A DNA stretch of 64,000 nt from Psychrobacter sp. Pi2-1. GTDB taxonomy: Bacteria; Pseudomonadota; Gammaproteobacteria; Pseudomonadales; Moraxellaceae. Where the stretch lies: the NCBI RefSeq assembly GCF_904846645.1, contig NZ_CAJHBO010000001.1, positions 434,001 through 498,000 on the forward strand, given 5' to 3'. Under the pieces are notes generated by a model. That model did not search any database and was not told the DNA's origin. It was given only the letters and a program-made list of their open reading frames with translations. The translations under genes were made by a program, and so were the position numbers. Positions 56,390-64,000 of this stretch are shown here, piece by piece (the stretch's first letter is position 1; every line of letters starts with the position of its first letter).

Positions 56390-56731
56390 TTACTCAGCGG
56401 CGATGGCGATCATTTCAACCAATAGCTCAGGACGTGCCAATGCTGACTCACCACAAGCGCGCGCTGGTGGCTGAATACCTTCAAACCACTGGTCATAAAC
56501 TTCATTCATAGCAGCAAAATCAGCCATGTCTTTGATCCAAACCGTGACTGATAGTAGCTTTGATTTGTCGCTACCAACTTCTTCTAGCAACGTTTGGATT
56601 TTTTCTAAGCAAGTTAATGTTTGCGCTTTGATATCGTCTTCTGCGTTACCTACCTGACCACACAAATAGATAGTTTGGTTATGGATTACGGTTTTGCTCA
56701 TACGTTGATTGCTGTGTAGCTTCTTAATCAT
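56390..56731 (-). CDS. RidA/YjgF-family protein
   Basis: 113 residues. ATG at 56731 has AAGG 7 bases upstream; ATG at 56746 would add five residues and overlaps that site. QTIYLCGQVGN, QTLTCLEKIQTLLEEVG, VTVWIKDMADFAAMNEVYDQWF and the PPARACGES segment with the conserved Arg fit the family. RidA enzymes hydrolyse reactive enamine/imine intermediates to ketones. It lies 160 bases downstream of a DadA-type dehydrogenase, which makes imines, so the two probably act in sequence. Confidence 0.88.
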   Translation of the reverse strand: MIKKLHSNQRMSKTVIHNQTIYLCGQVGNAEDDIKAQTLTCLEKIQTLLEEVGSDKSKLLSVTVWIKDMADFAAMNEVYDQWFEGIQPPARACGESALARPELLVEMIAIAAE

Positions 56732-56891
56732 GTCTATACCTTTCATTTATTAATTTAAGTCTGTGCTAACTATAGTCAATCCACTATAAAAGCGTTACAG
56801 CGTTAACCTCGCTTGAAGTATGACATATACATCTGCACTCGGTTGCCTTGTACCGCTCTTAAATTGGATCAACTATATATCAGATGCGCGC

Positions 56892-58139
56892 TTAGTTAGA
56901 AAAACGCTGGGCACTAAATGGTGCAAGATCGACCAATGTAGGCTTATCGTGAATAATCTCTTCAACCAGACGACCTGTCATTGGACCTAAGGTAAAGCCT
57001 TGATGACTGTGACCAAATGCAAACCATAGTTTGTCATGCTTGTCTGCAGGACCGATTACTGGCTTCATATCAGGCATACAAGGACGTGAGCCTGCCCATG
57101 CTTCACTCTCAACCGCATCTTCTAGTGGCAAGATTTTTTTGGCTAGCTTCAATACAGTTTTTAACTGACCAAAGTTCTTTGGCGCATTCATTGTGGTCAT
57201 CTCAGCACCAGTGGTGATACGGATACCCTGCTGCATCGGCCCCATCACAAAACCTTTGTCCATATCAAACATACTGTGATTGATGGTGTTCTTTTCTGTC
57301 ACTTTGAAATGCTGATGATAGCCGCGCATTGGGAACAATGGCAAGTTATAGCCAAGTGGTCTGATCAAATCATTAGACCATGGGCCTGCTGCGATAACCA
57401 ATTTATCACTATAGTAGGTATCGTTATCAGTGATAACTTTCCAGCCTTCGCCATCTTGAACGATTTCTTTCACATCGCTTTCTTTTATCGTACCTTGCAT
57501 ATCTTGGAAGTTTTTCGCGTATGCTTTTACTAGCGAGCTTGGGTTTGATACTTGCCAAGAGTTTTTCCAATGAATCGCGCCAACGAAACCTTCAAAATTG
57601 GCGCTAGGCTCCATTGCTTTGAGCTCTTCAAGGTTTAGTACGTTATGCTCAACACCTTGGTTACGTGCGTCGATGGCTGATACTTGTGCTTCTTTAAACG
57701 TCTCTTCCGAGCGATGCAATTGCAACCAACCATCACGAGTAATGAGCTCGTCAGCACCAGAAGCGCTAATCATGGTTTGGTGCTCACTGGTACAATGCTC
57801 AATCAGCGTCTGCCATTCTGATTCAATCTTTTTGACTGAAGCAGGTGTAGAGTATTTCCAGTACTGAAGCAGGGCTTGGTGATAACGTAAAATGGCCGGA
57901 ATACGATAGCGAATATCGGTACCTTGGTTTGGTAACACTCTGATCATTTCTGTCAGCTGACGAGGAAAAGGATGTGTATGAATGGCTTCGCGCTGAATCA
58001 ATCCTGCATTGCCATATGAGGTCTCTGACCCTGGCAATTTTTTGTCTAACAATAATACATTTGAGTTATTTTTTTGTAGATGCCACGCGATTGACGTGCC
58101 AACCATACCTGCACCGATAACGATAACTTCGTAGCGCAT
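56892..58139 (-). CDS. DadA-like FAD-dependent amino-acid dehydrogenase
   Basis: 415 residues. The FAD loop VIVIGAGMVGTSIAWHL opens the protein, followed by KLPGSETSYGNAGLIQREA. The C-terminal AWAGSRPCMPDMKPVIGP and FAFGHSHQGFTLGPMTGRLVEE are the D-amino-acid dehydrogenase/oxidase (DAO) pattern. It probably oxidises a D- or other amino acid at the inner membrane, producing an imine. It is co-directional with the RidA gene. AAGGATAGG is a strong ribosome-binding site. Substrate is not determinable. Confidence 0.88.
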   Translation of the reverse strand: MRYEVIVIGAGMVGTSIAWHLQKNNSNVLLLDKKLPGSETSYGNAGLIQREAIHTHPFPRQLTEMIRVLPNQGTDIRYRIPAILRYHQALLQYWKYSTPASVKKIESEWQTLIEHCTSEHQTMISASGADELITRDGWLQLHRSEETFKEAQVSAIDARNQGVEHNVLNLEELKAMEPSANFEGFVGAIHWKNSWQVSNPSSLVKAYAKNFQDMQGTIKESDVKEIVQDGEGWKVITDNDTYYSDKLVIAAGPWSNDLIRPLGYNLPLFPMRGYHQHFKVTEKNTINHSMFDMDKGFVMGPMQQGIRITTGAEMTTMNAPKNFGQLKTVLKLAKKILPLEDAVESEAWAGSRPCMPDMKPVIGPADKHDKLWFAFGHSHQGFTLGPMTGRLVEEIIHDKPTLVDLAPFSAQRFSN

Positions 58140-58482
58140 AACCTATCCTTTTCTTAGGGTGTTAATACAGAGTATCAAATATAAGGGTCTAACCAAATTA
58201 GGTGGTAATAGTAACGCATTAGGATAAATTTGAAACCCTTATCTGAGAAATATTTTCGCGTCACATACTTTTGGTTATGGGGTTTTTGAGAAGGTATTTT
58301 TGATAGGAATAATACTGGCTTTGAGCAATAATCCAGTAACAATTTTAGGGAAAATAGCGTCAAATTATCCAATGTTTTTAGTTATAAAATACTCAAGTAT
58401 TCGACAGCTCACTTATCTATATTACTGCATAGCCTTATTAGCTTATGTTTAATTGATTGGATAATCAACTAAACTTAAAGTA
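58140..58482. other. Intergenic region between helicase and dadA-like gene
   Basis: A 343-base AT-rich spacer upstream of the dadA-like gene and downstream of the helicase. No terminator, RNA or convincing ORF is visible. Confidence 0.4.
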
Positions 58483-60687
58483 TTACCACCAAATGGGATC
58501 ATCGTCTTCTATCATGGTTCGCCTTGTCGTTTCAACCGTGACCTCATCCGCAGATAGCTCAGCGATAAAACGTGACGGCTTATCAAAATATCCAGAATAA
58601 CTAGAAAAGTAATTTGGTGCTGTCAGATATAACTGCGTCTTCGCACGACTACAAGCAACATAAAACAGCTTACGCTCTTCTTCTAATGCTTCAAAGTCAT
58701 CTAAAGAACGATGATGCGGCGTGATGCCATCTACCAATGAGTTAACAAACACTACTGGCCACTCAAGTCCCTTAGCACTATGAATAGTCGAGATAGTAAC
58801 TTTGTCATTGCTACTGTCTTGTCCATTATCCAAATTGCCCATCACAGCAACCGAATCATTAGGTGGGTCTAAAGCGAGATTTTCTAAAAAGCTATCAAGG
58901 CTTGTGTGCTCTGTCGCTAAGTTCTTTAGCACCCGAAAATCTTCGGTACGCTCACGCCAATTATCTTCAATCAGCTTTAACACTGGAATATAAAACTCAA
59001 GAATATGTTCAATGGCTGTCTCGACCGATTCAGCTTGCTGTGCCTTGGTAAGCGCATGATATAGAGGTTCTAGCTGATTGCTCTTTTTTGCAAAAGGCGC
59101 TGCTAGTAAGGATTCAAATGCATTATTGTCAGCAGTAATGGCTTGGGTTAAGCGCGTCGCCGTCACTGCACCCACCCCTTTAAACAAAGTTAAAATACGA
59201 TGCCAAGCAATTGTGTCATTTGGGTTATAGAGTATTTTGACAAAGGCCAATACGTCTTTGATATGACGTCTTTCAATGAACTTGATACCACCCACGACGA
59301 TAAAGGGAATATTGCGCGCCATAAACTCTAGCTGTACGTAATTGGACTGAAAAGACGTACGGCATAATACCGCAAAGTCGTTGTAGTCATACTCTGGCTT
59401 AAGCGCGACAATCTTATCAGTGATATAGCCCGCTTCTTTTGGCTCATCACTGAGTCGTCGAAATACTGGCTTGTGTCCTTCTATTGGCGCATCAGAATAC
59501 AGCTGCTTTTGATAGCCTAGCGTGATTTGCGCGGACAACGCATTGATATAGTTTAAAACGGACGGTGAGCTGCGATAGTTTTGCTCAAGCTTAATAAGTT
59601 TGGCATGAGGATAAGTCTCACCGAACAGCAGAATGTTTTCATAATTGGCACCGCGAAAGGCATAGATGCTTTGATTGTCGTCACCGACTACCATCAGCGA
59701 TACCGACTCAGGCTCACATATTAAGTCAATTAGCTGCTTTTGCGGAATATTAGTGTCTTGATATTCATCAACCATAATATAACGATACTGGCTTTGCAGT
59801 AGCTGTCGAAAGGTATCATTGGTCTTCAAATGACGCACTACTTGGCTGATGATATCGTCAAAATCATATAAGTGATTGGCGCGCTTATACTCATGAAAGT
59901 CAACTGCCAGCTGCTCGATGATAGGAATATGCACGGCAATATCTGGGTAGTTACTTTCGATTAAGTCACGAATTTGTATACGTCTATTTCTAGACGTCGA
60001 GATGATATTTTGCAGCGTTTTTTTGCGTGGAAAGGCTTGTGACTTGGTCTGAGCAGGATACTTTTTTTCTTTGTGCACCAAGTCGATAGCGTCCTCACTA
60101 TCACCCGTATCCAAAATGGTAAACCTTGGATTGATACCGAGTAGCCCTGAATATTGACGTAGTAACATATTACAAAACGAGTGAAAAGTACCACTAGTGA
60201 TGCTATTTAATGCTTTATCAGTTGGCAGCTTATCCTCAGCCAACTCTTCATCTGATAGTTCTTGATTTAAAAGACTGCTAGCTAGCAAGGACTTAGCTCG
60301 ATCTTTTATTTCATTGGCGGCTTTACGCGTGAAGGTTAGTAGCAAAATCTCTTTAGGCGACACCCCGTTTTCCAATAGATAGCTGGTCCGATAGGTCAAG
60401 GTTTTGGTCTTGCCCGAACCTGCACCAGCAATGACCAATACTTTGCCTTCGATCGTAGTCGCGGCCATTAACTGATCGGGATTTAACTCTCTGGCATAAT
60501 CGACCTTTAACCCCAAACCACTATCTAGCCTCTGCTTTAACAACTTAATATTTGTCGTCTCATCAGTATCAATTAAATTTGCTTCTAGCTTTTTAATAGC
60601 CTGCTCAAGTCGAGTCAGTTTAGGCTTCATTTCAAGGAAGTTCTGCGGGTATTTATAGTGGCGTGTGTCAAAAATCGAGGTTGTCAT
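58483..60687 (-). CDS. UvrD/Rep-type superfamily 1 DNA helicase
   Basis: 734 residues. After an N-terminal extension of about 65 residues, NPDQLMAATTIEGKVLVIAGAGSGKTKTLTYR gives the Q-motif and Walker A (about 87-96). LLLTFTRKAANEI, YIMVDEYQDTN, VVGDDNQSIYAFRGA, QNYRSS, and VTISTIHSAKGLEWPVVFV followed by RKLFYVACSRAKTQLYL are SF1A motifs Ia to VI. Sequence length equals Rep/UvrD, but the N-terminal extension with Lys/Leu/Glu heptads is unusual. It probably acts as a 3'-5' repair or restart helicase. The ribosome-binding site is weak. Confidence 0.9.
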   Translation of the reverse strand: MTTSIFDTRHYKYPQNFLEMKPKLTRLEQAIKKLEANLIDTDETTNIKLLKQRLDSGLGLKVDYARELNPDQLMAATTIEGKVLVIAGAGSGKTKTLTYRTSYLLENGVSPKEILLLTFTRKAANEIKDRAKSLLASSLLNQELSDEELAEDKLPTDKALNSITSGTFHSFCNMLLRQYSGLLGINPRFTILDTGDSEDAIDLVHKEKKYPAQTKSQAFPRKKTLQNIISTSRNRRIQIRDLIESNYPDIAVHIPIIEQLAVDFHEYKRANHLYDFDDIISQVVRHLKTNDTFRQLLQSQYRYIMVDEYQDTNIPQKQLIDLICEPESVSLMVVGDDNQSIYAFRGANYENILLFGETYPHAKLIKLEQNYRSSPSVLNYINALSAQITLGYQKQLYSDAPIEGHKPVFRRLSDEPKEAGYITDKIVALKPEYDYNDFAVLCRTSFQSNYVQLEFMARNIPFIVVGGIKFIERRHIKDVLAFVKILYNPNDTIAWHRILTLFKGVGAVTATRLTQAITADNNAFESLLAAPFAKKSNQLEPLYHALTKAQQAESVETAIEHILEFYIPVLKLIEDNWRERTEDFRVLKNLATEHTSLDSFLENLALDPPNDSVAVMGNLDNGQDSSNDKVTISTIHSAKGLEWPVVFVNSLVDGITPHHRSLDDFEALEEERKLFYVACSRAKTQLYLTAPNYFSSYSGYFDKPSRFIAELSADEVTVETTRRTMIEDDDPIWW

Positions 60688-61096
60688 TGTCTAAAATTGC
60701 CTTACATTTTATTTTGGCGATATTATCAGCTTATGTCTGACTGTTTATAGCTTTAGAATAAGTATGATTTGCTAAAATTGACAGAATATATGTGCTGAAT
60801 TTACGTGAACTTTAAGCCCTTATCTATACGTGACAGTTTAGCATATTAAAAAATAGGGTTTATCGGCTCACATAAGCCATGTATCACTCGTATTGATTCG
60901 CCTTATTCATTTTTAAGCTCCTAATATGACCTGTTTTTATCGTAAAGATGCATATTGTCATCGAGTAAAAACCTGAGCATATACCGTAACAACCTCACCC
61001 CTATTCAGGTAAATTTGCTACAATGTGCCCAATTTTGATTTATCATTTAACCAAACTTTATACCAACTGATTTTATTAATACATTGAGAGAATGTT
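60688..61096. other. Divergent intergenic region (helicase / ychF)
   Basis: A 409-base AT-rich region that should hold both promoters. A TTGACA occurs near 60778 without a good -10 at 17 bases. No gene or RNA is seen. Confidence 0.4.
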
Positions 61097-62188
61097 ATGG
61101 GTTTTAATTGCGGCATCGTCGGCCTACCAAATGTGGGTAAATCCACCTTGTTTAATGCGTTGACCAAAGCGGGTATCGCCGCTGAAAACTTTCCATTTTG
61201 TACCAAAGATCCCAACACGGGTATCGTGCCAGTACCAGACCCACGCCTAAAGCAACTGGCTGATATCGTCAATCCTGAACGCGTTCTACCAACGACCATG
61301 GAGTTTGTTGATATTGCAGGTTTGGTCGCAGGCGCGTCAAAAGGCGAAGGTATGGGTAACCAATTCCTAGCCAACATCCGTGAGACCGATGCGATTGCTC
61401 ACGTTGTACGCTGTTTTGATGATGACAATGTGGTACACGTTGATGGCCGCGTTAGCCCGATTGATGATATCGAAACTATCAACACTGAACTGGCACTTGC
61501 AGATTTAGAAGCTGTTGAGCGCGCAATCCACAACCAAACCAAAAAGGCTAAAGGTGGTGATAAGGACGCGCAAGCATTGCTTGATGTGTTCAAAAAAGTT
61601 GAACCATTATTAGCAGAAGGTAAAGCGGCTCGTGCAGCTAATCTAGACGCTGATGAGAAAAAACTGATCAGAAGCTATGGTCTAATCACGCTAAAGCCAA
61701 CCATGTATATCGCTAACGTCTCTGAAGATGGTTTTGAAAATAACCCATACCTTGACGCTGTTCGTGACTATGCCACGGGTGAAGACTCTATCGTCATCGC
61801 GCTATGCAATCAGATCGAATCTGAAATTGCTCAGCTCGATGAAGACGATAAAAAAGACTTCTTAGCTGAAATGGACATGGAAGAAGCCGGTCTTGACCAA
61901 GTAATCCGTGGTGGCTATGACTTACTGGATATGCAGACTTACTTTACCGCTGGCGTAAAAGAAGTACGTGCTTGGACTGTCGCTATTGGTGCGACAGCGC
62001 CGCAAGCAGCTGGCGTGATTCATACTGATTTTGAGCGCGGCTTTATTCGTGCTGAAGTCATTGCGTATGACGACTTTATTGAATACAACGGTGAAAAAGG
62101 CGCTGCTGCTGCTGGTAAATCGCGTTTGGAAGGTAAGACTTACATCGTACAAGATGGCGACGTGATGCACTTTAGATTTAACGTGTAA
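61097..62188 (+). CDS. ychF: Redox-regulated ATPase YchF (Obg-like)
   Basis: 363 residues. The P-loop [14 protein letters not shown] (from residue 9), [40 protein letters not shown] and the C-terminal TGS-type domain ([14 protein letters not shown], then [14 protein letters not shown]) match YchF throughout. The usual NVGKST with following NxxE specificity favours ATP over GTP in the family. It binds ribosomes and acts in stress control of translation. GAGAGAAT lies before the ATG. Confidence 0.97.
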   Translation: MGFNCGIVGLPNVGKSTLFNALTKAGIAAENFPFCTKDPNTGIVPVPDPRLKQLADIVNPERVLPTTMEFVDIAGLVAGASKGEGMGNQFLANIRETDAIAHVVRCFDDDNVVHVDGRVSPIDDIETINTELALADLEAVERAIHNQTKKAKGGDKDAQALLDVFKKVEPLLAEGKAARAANLDADEKKLIRSYGLITLKPTMYIANVSEDGFENNPYLDAVRDYATGEDSIVIALCNQIESEIAQLDEDDKKDFLAEMDMEEAGLDQVIRGGYDLLDMQTYFTAGVKEVRAWTVAIGATAPQAAGVIHTDFERGFIRAEVIAYDDFIEYNGEKGAAAAGKSRLEGKTYIVQDGDVMHFRFNV

Positions 62189-62220
62189 CTTTAAATAGTA
62201 CAGCTTATTTAAAGTTAATT

Positions 62221-62257
62221 AGCCGATGTTGGATATTCTCCATCATCGGCTTTATTT
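62221..62257 (+). terminator. Rho-independent terminator after ychF
   Basis: AGCCGATG-T-TGGA (62221-62233) pairs with TCCA-T-CATCGGCT (62239-62251) with one mismatch and loop TATTC; T-rich tail follows. Confidence 0.88.
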
Positions 62258-62317
62258 TACCTATGTATTGTTATATTATAACATATCTTTATTTTGCTTA
62301 TTTTAGGGTTCATAACT

Positions 62318-62932
62318 GTGACTAATTATTTTTCTTTTTCTAGACTTGCGGGTATTACTATATTAGGTAGTGTGATGGCAGGCTCTTTACTAGGCTGTCA
62401 GCCAAACAGCGATACCGATGCAGTAGTATCTGAAAAAGTACCAGTAGATAATCACGCCGAGCATGAACAAGGTCATGAAATGCATGACAATAAAGAGCAT
62501 GAAGATCACGGCCACGAAGAACATAGTGATATGGAACACGATTATGAAGGGCCTAATCATGAAGGACACGATCATGAAAGTTATAGCCACGAGGAACATG
62601 CGCACGCAGGTCACGATCATGCAGCTCATGCCAGCAACAGCACTCCTTTCTCTTGTGAGCCTACTGCTACTATCGGCGTTTCTTATCATAGCGACAGTAC
62701 ACCACAGACAGCACATTTGCTCATCGATGGTATCGAATACGATTTGACAGCTACCGCTGATAGTGACACTGATGCTGATAAAGGCATCTATACCAGCGAT
62801 ATCGGATTAGACGATACCCACGGCATCATATGGCAAGTAAATGGAGACAAGGCGACATTGCTCAAGAAGACACTGGACAGCGATGTAGCTATCGACAAGG
62901 AAGACGTACTTTTTAACTGTCAAAAGTCTTAA
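62318..62932 (+). CDS. His-rich lipoprotein with MliC-like C-terminal domain
   Basis: About 204 residues. The GTG at 62318 has AGGG 9 bases upstream; a TTG at 62294 is in frame. A type-II signal peptide ends in the lipobox SLLG-C (Cys27). Residues about 43-103 hold some two dozen His residues with Glu/Asp (pattern HxxHxxH and EHxxHGHEEH), suggesting metal binding. The C-terminal part (SCEPTATIGVSYHS, then AHLLIDGIEYDL, GIYTS and IIWQVNGDKATLL) resembles the MliC fold of C-type lysozyme inhibitors, with Cys near each end. MliC-like identity is by motif order. The two-part architecture is unusual. Likely in the outer membrane. Confidence 0.78.
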   Translation: MTNYFSFSRLAGITILGSVMAGSLLGCQPNSDTDAVVSEKVPVDNHAEHEQGHEMHDNKEHEDHGHEEHSDMEHDYEGPNHEGHDHESYSHEEHAHAGHDHAAHASNSTPFSCEPTATIGVSYHSDSTPQTAHLLIDGIEYDLTATADSDTDADKGIYTSDIGLDDTHGIIWQVNGDKATLLKKTLDSDVAIDKEDVLFNCQKS

Positions 62933-62971
62933 TATAGTTGATTCAATATGATTTGGATATAAGCAAGGCGA

Positions 62972-63016
62972 GTGAAAGTACTACCAATAGCAGGCTAAGC
63001 GAAACTGGCACCGTAT
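62972..63016 (+). repeat. Intergenic 45-bp segment, copy 2
   Basis: Starts GTGAAAGTACTA and ends ACCGTAT. It aligns to 50888-50932 with 29 of 45 matching bases and no gaps. It lies between the His-rich lipoprotein and dgt. See copy 1. Confidence 0.3.
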
Positions 63017-63206
63017 ACAGTTTATAGGGCATTAACTCTAGTCAAAGAAGTCTAAAATGGGTACAAGGCAGCCGACTACAGATTGTAAAAATAGCACTTC
63101 TAAGGAGGGTAACACCGTAGCCGTTTAGTAGTTCTCTGACTATATAGCTGTACCAAGGGCGCTATTTTGCTATGCTAGAGGCTCCCTTGGTTCCGGATGT
63201 TTCAAT

Positions 63207-64000
63207 ATGCTAAATAAACCAACCTCCTTGTCGTCCCCTACCACACAATGGTCACATCTTCTCAACTCACAGCGTCTTGGTGCTTCCAAAAAATTTAACG
63301 CCAATACCAGTACTCGTTCTCAGTTTCACAAAGACTATGACAGACTGGTATTTTCTCACTCTTTTCGCCAGTTAAATCAGAAAACCCAAGTCCATCCATT
63401 GACCAATCAGCTCGGTATTCATACGCGCCTGACTCATTCGCTAGAAGTTTCTTCTATTGGTCGCTCTTTGGGAATGATGGCCGCCGAAAAAATTCATGAC
63501 GCACTAAGTAGCGGCCTACCAGCAGGAGTTTCACCAGCAGACGTCGGTGTGATCGTACAAGCAGCTTGTCTCGCTCATGACATTGGCAATCCGCCTTTTG
63601 GCCACGCTGGAGAGTATGCGATTCGTGATTGGTTTAAGCAGCCTGAACCGCAAGCAATTTTGCAAAATTTAAGCAGCAACGAGCGACTGGACTTACTGGC
63701 ATACGAGGGTAATGCTCAAGGGTTTCGCCTATTGGCACGTAATGAGCATCACCCTGACAAGGGTGGTATGCGGCTCACCTGTGCCACGCTAGGCGCCTTT
63801 ATGAAGTATCCGTGGTTGGCAACTCACAGTAACGATGTCAATGACAACCATTATAACGTGCAAAAATTTGGCTGCTTTTATAGCGAGGCTTCTCAGTTAG
63901 AAGAGTTAGCTGCGTGTTTGCACTTACCGCGCTCAGAGCAACACGATGGCTTTGCGCGCCATCCATTGGCTTACTTGCTAGAAGCGGCAGATGACATCTG
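63207..64000 (+). CDS. dgt: Deoxyguanosinetriphosphate triphosphohydrolase-like protein (partial)
   Basis: Runs off the right edge; 264 codons are visible. After an N-terminus of SQRLGASKKFNANTSTRSQFHKDYDRLVFSHSFRQL, the HD-domain motifs are clear: RLTHSLEVSSIGRSLG (His77), then CLAHDIGNPPFGHAGE (His124-Asp125), and the distal EGNAQGFRLL. These are the metal-binding residues of dGTPases, which hydrolyse dNTPs to deoxynucleoside and triphosphate. The start was found by reading the sequence; the frame stays open to the edge. It has a weak ribosome-binding site. Confidence 0.92.
   Translation, partial: MLNKPTSLSSPTTQWSHLLNSQRLGASKKFNANTSTRSQFHKDYDRLVFSHSFRQLNQKTQVHPLTNQLGIHTRLTHSLEVSSIGRSLGMMAAEKIHDALSSGLPAGVSPADVGVIVQAACLAHDIGNPPFGHAGEYAIRDWFKQPEPQAILQNLSSNERLDLLAYEGNAQGFRLLARNEHHPDKGGMRLTCATLGAFMKYPWLATHSNDVNDNHYNVQKFGCFYSEASQLEELAACLHLPRSEQHDGFARHPLAYLLEAADDI

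Noticed and set aside
58175-58372. 65-codon ORF upstream of the dadA-like gene
   Set aside because: AT-rich composition, no ribosome-binding site and no recognisable protein features.

Overview
The window looks like a contiguous chromosomal segment of a gammaproteobacterium of the family Moraxellaceae, most probably Psychrobacter. This rests on recognisable protein types, gene order (rsmG-parA-parB, aceE-aceF, ppsR/ppsA, rpsF-rpsR-rplI), moderate-to-low GC and AT-rich spacers. It is inference from reading, not a database match. I saw no tRNA, rRNA, insertion sequence, prophage or CRISPR array. The left edge cuts an exbD-like gene and the right edge cuts dgt.

Layout. 1-4020 (minus strand): rsmG, parA, parB, then exbB and partial exbD. 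4360-9329 (plus): a Lon-family protease with an AAA-like N-terminal half, a WYL-domain regulator and a TerD-like protein. 9457-10843 (minus): a voltage-gated-type K+ channel and a small Cys-rich membrane protein. 11150-11785: an OmpW-type porin. 11982-16542 (minus): aceE and aceF, the E1 and E2 of pyruvate dehydrogenase. 17106-29416 (plus): a 12-kb block of five exported proteins built on DUF11/TIGR01451-type repeats, ending in a ~1780-residue protein that combines such repeats with a predicted very large outer-membrane beta-barrel. 29532-34120 (minus): a TetR regulator, an exonuclease/endonuclease/phosphatase-fold enzyme, a glycine-zipper protein and glycerol kinase. 34650-41029 (plus): an export locus with a TolC-type channel, a YihY/BrkB membrane protein, an HlyD-type adaptor and two ABC-2 permeases, but no ATPase gene. 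41123-44300 (minus): soluble transhydrogenase, a DUF4377-like lipoprotein and the PEP synthase regulator, which is divergent from ppsA (44990-47374). 47501-49938: a GYF/RDD membrane protein, then the ribosomal proteins S6, S18 and L9. 50293-56201: a small orphan, a GntP-family permease, glycerate kinase, a LysR regulator divergent from a VOC enzyme, and an enoyl-CoA hydratase-like protein. 56390-60687 (minus): a RidA-like protein, a DadA-like oxidase and a UvrD/Rep-type helicase. 61097-64000: YchF, a His-rich lipoprotein with an MliC-like domain, and the start of dgt.

How they fit together. Several genes meet at the pyruvate/PEP node (aceEF, ppsA with its regulator, glycerate kinase, glycerol kinase). 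The DadA-RidA pair fits oxidation of an amino acid followed by clearance of the imine product. The best candidate for an undescribed system is the DUF11 block (17106-29416). Four of its genes are closely spaced and every product appears to carry a signal peptide. Two products share a C-terminal Cys-containing module, and two carry DxNxNG-type loops that look calcium-binding. The largest product could anchor the set in the outer membrane. Its function cannot be read from sequence alone.
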